Shown here: positions 14,488 to 18,478 of the stretch, one piece after another
Numbering within the stretch: the stretch's first letter is position 1
How the letters are laid out: every line of letters begins with the position of its first letter
From: Armatimonadota bacterium
GTDB lineage: Bacteria > Armatimonadota > Armatimonadia > Armatimonadales > Armatimonadaceae
NCBI GenBank assembly: GCA_030833025.1
Contig: JAURHZ010000011.1
Span: 1-18,478, forward strand
Direction of reading: 5' to 3'
Length of the DNA: 18,478 nt
Translations under genes and position numbers: made by a program
The notes under the pieces: generated by a model
Told to the model about the DNA's origin: nothing
Seen by the model: the letters and a program-made list of their open reading frames with translations, nothing else
The model's database searches: none

Positions 14488-15264
14488 ATGAACACCACCG
14501 TTGTTGTCTCTGCTATGTTGTCTCTGGTTGGTTCGCCCGTACACCAGCAGACACCGACGACTTCCGTACCACCGCTGCGCCTTTCGGCCGCACCCCTACG
14601 CGACATAGCCACACGATTGACTAAGGCGACAGGTATAGCTGTCGTTGTAGACCGAAAGGTCGCACAGAAAACGATGGACTTCGTGACGCCAGGTGGCGCG
14701 CTTGATCAAGTCGTCCGGTCCGAAAGTAACAAACTACCGAAAGATGTCACAATCAGGACACTGTTGCTTCCAGCTCCTCGTAAAGGCGGTGCGTACGATA
14801 CCGATGCTATTGTGTCGCACATTGCATCGCTTGACAGCTTGGCACAAGGCCTCAACGATACTCCTGCCAAACCCGATGAGATTCTTTACTTAGGTAAGGT
14901 CATTACCAGAGAACGTGCTCAACAACTTAGTGCGCTAACAGATCTGAAGTTCGTCTACGTGTTTGTGAGTACTAAGAGCGATTCCCTAAGCCAACTAAGC
15001 GAGATGCAAATGGACATGCTCAAGCGCTTCATGGCGCTTACACCTGAGCAGCAAACCGCGATGGTCGATCAGCAGTGGGACATGATGATGAACATGGATC
15101 CTGCCACACGTAAGGGATTTTTCCAACAAGCTATTCAGTCAAGCATGGGTGTGATGCAAAAGATGCAGCAAATGCCTCCTGCTCAGCGGCAGCAGTTCAT
15201 GGATGAAATCCGAAGTGCCCTACCACCGGGACTCGGTGGACCAGGTCTTCCCCCTGCACCTTAG
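14488..15264 (+). CDS. Probable exported protein with STN-like domain and Met/Gln-rich tail
   Basis: The product is 258 residues. A short, weakly basic hydrophobic N-terminus (MNTTVVVSAMLSLVGSPV) may be a signal peptide or anchor, but lacks Lys/Arg. Residues 29-70 (PPLRLSAAPLRDIATRLTKA, then GIAVVVDRKV) resemble the secretin/TonB short N-terminal domain (STN), which normally pairs with secretins or TonB receptors. Residues 171-240 carry 14 methionines and many Gln (SEMQMDML to MQQMPPAQRQQFMDEI), predicted helical, followed by a Pro/Gly end. AGGAGG (14474-14479) lies 8 nt before the ATG at 14488, and TACAAT at 14460-14465 is a -10 candidate. It starts the plus-strand nfeD-floA cluster. Function is unknown; the STN likeness is moderate. 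Confidence 0.7.
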   Translation: MNTTVVVSAMLSLVGSPVHQQTPTTSVPPLRLSAAPLRDIATRLTKATGIAVVVDRKVAQKTMDFVTPGGALDQVVRSESNKLPKDVTIRTLLLPAPRKGGAYDTDAIVSHIASLDSLAQGLNDTPAKPDEILYLGKVITRERAQQLSALTDLKFVYVFVSTKSDSLSQLSEMQMDMLKRFMALTPEQQTAMVDQQWDMMMNMDPATRKGFFQQAIQSSMGVMQKMQQMPPAQRQQFMDEIRSALPPGLGGPGLPPAP

Positions 15265-15276
15265 CACTAACTATTG

Positions 15277-15924
15277 ATGATGAATCTCTTCAATCTACTG
15301 TCGCATTCAGCAGTGTTGACATCACTGATGATTGTTGTCGTGATTGTTCTCTTCGTAATCGAAACGTTCTCTCCCCACACATTCGGCATCGTAGGGTTGC
15401 TGGCTACGATTATATTGGCCGGCACTCTGTATGCGTATCAGGCTACTGGTGTTGGCTTCTGGTTCGGTCCTATCCTGTTATTTGTTGGCTTGGCATTGGT
15501 GATGGTCGAGGTGTTAGGAGTTCATTTCCACGGGTTGTTAGTGATGGGTGGGTCTGCGGCAATCGGATGCGGGATGTTCTACGCATTAGGCGCGAGTACG
15601 AACGCAGGTATTTCATCCACAGCTGGAGTCGCGGCATCGTTCTGTGCCCTCTTCTACACATTCAAAATGCTGCCCCTGTCGCCGTTCTGGCAGCAATCTG
15701 GTGCCGGAAATGTTTTGAAGCTACAAGCAATGCCATTCCTAGACACCATCGAGATTGGAACCGAGGGCCAGGCATCTAGTGACCTTCGGCCATGCGGTAT
15801 GGTGATGCTTGGCGAAACCCCTATTCTTGCACGTTCCGTAAGTGGACTCGTGCGGAGTGGAGCCACTGTGTTTGTTTGTGAAGTCCGAAAACGTGAAGTC
15901 TTGGTGACCATCGACAGGATTTAA
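15277..15924 (+). CDS. NfeD-like membrane protein
   Basis: The product is 215 residues (or 216 from the TTG at 15274). About four transmembrane helices (residues 15-34, 40-54, 62-80, 88-104, then another near 115-130) precede a soluble OB-like domain of about 65 residues (IEIGTEGQASSDLRPCGMVMLG, then ILARSVSGLVRSGATVFVCEV). NfeD proteins typically sit next to a flotillin or stomatin gene and are thought to act with it in membrane domains. The gene ends just before floA. ATG at 15277 or 15280 are both possible; no strong Shine-Dalgarno site is seen, which fits coupling to the upstream gene whose stop is 12 nt away. Confidence 0.85.
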   Translation: MMNLFNLLSHSAVLTSLMIVVVIVLFVIETFSPHTFGIVGLLATIILAGTLYAYQATGVGFWFGPILLFVGLALVMVEVLGVHFHGLLVMGGSAAIGCGMFYALGASTNAGISSTAGVAASFCALFYTFKMLPLSPFWQQSGAGNVLKLQAMPFLDTIEIGTEGQASSDLRPCGMVMLGETPILARSVSGLVRSGATVFVCEVRKREVLVTIDRI

Positions 15925-15935
15925 GGACAGTGAAT

Positions 15936-16928
15936 ATGTGGATTATTGCACCGGGCATCGGTTTCGTGATGCTGATTGTGTTCCTACAGTTTTTTCCAGT
16001 CGGCCTTTGGATTACATCACTGGCATCAGGCGTACCTGGGGTAACCCCCTTCGTGCTCATCGGAATGAAGCTCCGTAAGGTTCCACAGGACAAAATTGTT
16101 TTACCTCTGATTGCAGGCGTAAAAGCTGGACTTGAACTGTCCGTTAGCCAGCTCGAGACACACTACATGGCCCGCGGCAATGTCGAAACCGTTGTGATGG
16201 CATTGATTTCTGCTCAACGAGCCAATATTGACCTTTCTTTTGAACAAGCGTCTGCTATTGACCTAGCTGGTCGAAATCCGCTTGAAGCTGTTCAAATGTC
16301 GGTAATCCCACGTGTTCTAGAAACCCCGGTCGTTGCGGGTGTGTCACAAGATGGTGTTGAGCTGAAAGCATTTGCGCGTGTTACAGTTCGCGCAAACATA
16401 AAGGGATTCGTCGGCGGTGCTGGTGAGGCGACGGTCCTCGCACGCGTTGGTGAAGGTATCGTCACGACGATTGGATCTTCCGCTACACACAAAGTTGTAC
16501 TGGAAAATCCGGATGAGATTAGCCGTCTCGTTCTGGGTAAGGGACTTGACGCTGGGACTGCGTTCGAGATTTTGTCGGTCGACATCGCTGATGTCGATGT
16601 TGGCGACAACATCGGTGCAAGGTTGCGAACGGCTCAAGCCGAGGCGGATAAGCAAATCGCTCAGGCTAAGGCTGAAGAACGCCGTGTGATGGCTGTTGCC
16701 CGTGAACAGGAAATGAAAGCGTACGTTCAAGAGATGCGGGCAAAGGTGGTCGAAGCTGAAGCGACTGTACCACTGGCGATCGCCGATGCACTCCGATCTG
16801 GCAAGCTGGGTGCGATGGACTATTTCAGTCTCCGCAATCTGCAGGCAGACACAGAAATGCGCCAGGGATTTGGTAAGCTTGCAGACCCGAATGACACAGA
16901 GGGCGAATTTTCGCATTCGAGTTCATAA
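15936..16928 (+). CDS. floA: Flotillin-like protein FloA
   Basis: The product is 330 residues, the usual length of FloA/YqfA. It is a membrane scaffold that marks bacterial membrane microdomains. An N-terminal hydrophobic hairpin (about 2-40) is followed by the SPFH region with family blocks: KLRKVPQDKIVLPLIAGVKA, LSVSQLETHYMARGNVETVV, DLAGRNPLEAVQMSVIPRV, GVSQDGVELKAFARVTVRA, GEATVLARVGEGIVTTIGS, then a coiled-coil Ala/Glu-rich segment (AQAEADKQIAQAKAEERRV). ATG at 15936 is preferred because AAGGA (15923-15927) is 8 nt away; the GTG at 15930 is only 2 nt away. The next gene starts inside its stop codon (TAATG). FloA usually pairs with an NfeD protein, as here. Confidence 0.95.
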   Translation: MWIIAPGIGFVMLIVFLQFFPVGLWITSLASGVPGVTPFVLIGMKLRKVPQDKIVLPLIAGVKAGLELSVSQLETHYMARGNVETVVMALISAQRANIDLSFEQASAIDLAGRNPLEAVQMSVIPRVLETPVVAGVSQDGVELKAFARVTVRANIKGFVGGAGEATVLARVGEGIVTTIGSSATHKVVLENPDEISRLVLGKGLDAGTAFEILSVDIADVDVGDNIGARLRTAQAEADKQIAQAKAEERRVMAVAREQEMKAYVQEMRAKVVEAEATVPLAIADALRSGKLGAMDYFSLRNLQADTEMRQGFGKLADPNDTEGEFSHSSS

Positions 16929-17131
16929 TGACTACCGGTGACAAAGAGCAACGTGTGCACAAGAGAGTCGATACCACTTCGACTGTTGTTGATACCAAAA
17001 GGCCTCTTCGAAGCATCAGCACGCACGGTTATATGCCTGAGAACCGACTCGATTTGGTTCGAGCGTTGATGATGCACGAGGTGCTTGGTCAACCAAAATG
17101 TAAGCAAAGTTCATTAAGAAAACAATCTTGA
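16928..17131 (+). CDS. Small hypothetical protein (67 residues), coupled to floA
   Basis: The product is basic, without a transmembrane segment or signal peptide. It contains a motif-like end: MPENRLDLVRALMMHEVLGQPKC, which is amphipathic and resembles the end of short helical proteins, but I do not recognise the family. The ATG overlaps the floA TAA stop by one base (TAATG) and there is no Shine-Dalgarno site of its own, so translation would depend on floA. The following gene starts 8 nt after its stop. Confidence 0.55.
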   Translation: MTTGDKEQRVHKRVDTTSTVVDTKRPLRSISTHGYMPENRLDLVRALMMHEVLGQPKCKQSSLRKQS

Positions 17132-17138
17132 AGGAAAT

Positions 17139-18478
17139 ATGTCCTTCGGAAACGAAATAACCCACGTGAACACGCGCACTGATACGCTTTCCGCTGGCAT
17201 TTTGAGGATGCGTTTGGTTGATGGAGAGTTGCGCACCATCCGCATGGGTGGCGTCGACCTCATCCGCCGCTTGTATTTCTGCGTCCGAACGAGGACGTGG
17301 GATACGGTCAACCCAAAGTTTACATCCTACGAAGTCCAGACAACCCGTGAGTCCTTCAGAGTCAAGCTTGAAGCTGTATGTGATCGGCCCGTTGGTGATG
17401 GCTACGAGACGGATGCACACTTTAAGTGGAACGCCGTTATCGAAGGCGGCCCGGATGGCAAAATCACCTTCTCAGTTGAGGGAGAGGCTACAGCGGATTT
17501 TCAGTCCAATCGGATTGGCCTGTGTCTCTTGATTGGATCAAACGAACTGTCAGGTGGTTCCTACAAGACATCCCTTAGTGGCACCCAGGTACAGGAAAGC
17601 CCTTTTCCAGAGGTCATTTCGACTCCTTTGGTAATCGCCCCAAAGTTTGACACAATCGCTTACAGTACGCACAAGAGCACGCACACCGTCACCGTCAAAG
17701 CGGATGGTTCCACATTCGAGATGGAAGACCAGCGCCACTTTGGGGACTCCTCCTTTAAGGCATATGCTCCGCTACCGTTCGAATATCCGACAATCCCTAC
17801 AGGCAAGCGCTTCAAACAGGTCATTACCCTCTCTGTTGCAGGAAAGCCACCGGCTCGCGCAGCCTTTGTAAACGAAAGCCGTATTACCGTATCCAGTGTT
17901 CGCACGGGGCATTCTGTTCCGACACTGCGCGACTGGCAGGATACTCTTCCCGCGTCCCGAAGCTTTATCGATCAGGTTGCTAAACCAGCTGAGCTCGCAG
18001 AATCACAAACAATCCGCTGGGATTACCGACCAAGCCTACACCTTCACGATAATGAAACGTATTGGGAAAATGTGCAGGCCGTGGTTGATCAGGCTGCCAC
18101 GATGCGGCATCACAACAAGACGGCTCAGCTCGTAGTTAGCCCACTGGATTTGGATATCCCACATCCTCGACCAGGCCGCGACCCAAGATGTACCGACCCG
18201 TTTGGTGCCGCATGGCTTGCAGCATTTACAGGCGAATGTGGCAAGGCTGGGATTGCATCCGTGGATGTCCGCCTTGGTGTTGGGATGGCTCAAAAAGTGA
18301 TGTCCATTCTGGCTCCACTCGCGGGACAACCACTCCTTGAGACGAACAATCGATCGACGGGCTTTTTCCCTGACCTAATGAGCTGGGCGTGCCGTGGGCC
18401 TCGCGGGCGTACAGTCGTAGTGATTAACAGAACCAGTCAACCTCAAAATGTGACCGTTGCTGGGCTGGCCGGTAATCA
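17139..18478 (+). CDS. D-apionate lactonase-like protein (C-terminus cut by window edge)
   Basis: The frame is open from the ATG at 17139 to the window end (446 codons). There is no signal peptide. The N-terminal half matches the pattern I know from D-apionate lactonase-like proteins: an early LRTIRMGGVDLIRRLYFCVR, RTWDTVNPK, then NRIGLCLLI near residue 130, and FEMEDQRHFGDSSFKAYAP near residue 200, the most recognisable block. The second half (from about residue 290) looks like a TIM-barrel domain. Enzymes of this group open a sugar lactone in apiose breakdown; the real substrate here is uncertain. AAGGA lies 3 nt before the ATG, a rather short gap. It follows the floA cluster directly, although no functional link is obvious. 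Confidence 0.75.
   Translation, partial: MSFGNEITHVNTRTDTLSAGILRMRLVDGELRTIRMGGVDLIRRLYFCVRTRTWDTVNPKFTSYEVQTTRESFRVKLEAVCDRPVGDGYETDAHFKWNAVIEGGPDGKITFSVEGEATADFQSNRIGLCLLIGSNELSGGSYKTSLSGTQVQESPFPEVISTPLVIAPKFDTIAYSTHKSTHTVTVKADGSTFEMEDQRHFGDSSFKAYAPLPFEYPTIPTGKRFKQVITLSVAGKPPARAAFVNESRITVSSVRTGHSVPTLRDWQDTLPASRSFIDQVAKPAELAESQTIRWDYRPSLHLHDNETYWENVQAVVDQAATMRHHNKTAQLVVSPLDLDIPHPRPGRDPRCTDPFGAAWLAAFTGECGKAGIASVDVRLGVGMAQKVMSILAPLAGQPLLETNNRSTGFFPDLMSWACRGPRGRTVVVINRTSQPQNVTVAGLAGN

Overview
This 18.5-kb window is a gene-dense bacterial chromosome segment of moderate GC. I see no CRISPR array, rRNA, tRNA, insertion sequence or phage gene. The gene mix includes a Tat-exported NHL propeller protein, a planctomycete/armatimonadete-style thioredoxin-like protein, a pseudopilin cluster, flotillin FloA with NfeD, GTP-dependent PEPCK, FeoA/FeoB and secreted GalM. 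It suggests a non-proteobacterial lineage such as Armatimonadota or a relative. That placement is tentative because no rRNA or marker gene is present.

Left part (1-3154). Two minus-strand genes come first: ahcY (S-adenosylhomocysteinase, cut by the window edge) and, upstream of it, an NHL-propeller protein ending in its own intrinsic terminator. Between them, the ahcY leader folds as an S-adenosylhomocysteine (SAH) riboswitch (stems P1 and P2 plus the P4 pseudoknot), followed by an intrinsic terminator whose base overlaps the 3' strand of P4. About 0.6 kb without a convincing gene follows, ending in a near-consensus promoter.

Centre-left (3155-5745). The most striking item is at 3155-4390. 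Two open segments in one reading frame are separated by a single UGA at 3362. Read through as selenocysteine they give a 411-residue thioredoxin-like protein with a Cys-Thr-Sec motif right after a beta-strand. A hairpin with a G-first apical loop lies 19 nt past the UGA, matching the bacterial SECIS layout. A DUF4258-like small gene follows, with its Shine-Dalgarno site held in a perfect 10-bp hairpin against the AUG. It overlaps a YhaM-like OB-fold/HD 3'-5' exoribonuclease gene.

Centre (5746-9740). Three overlapping genes encode two pseudopilins with unusual peptidase sites and one PilX-like protein. Secreted aldose 1-epimerase galM follows and ends in a strong terminator in the gap where it converges with pckG.

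Right part (9742-18478). On the minus strand, pckG lies downstream of a feoA-feoB operon ending in a small Cys-rich membrane protein gene. Divergent from feoA runs a tight plus-strand cluster: an STN-like secreted protein with a Met-rich tail, nfeD, floA, a 67-residue unknown, and a D-apionate-lactonase-like protein running off the edge.
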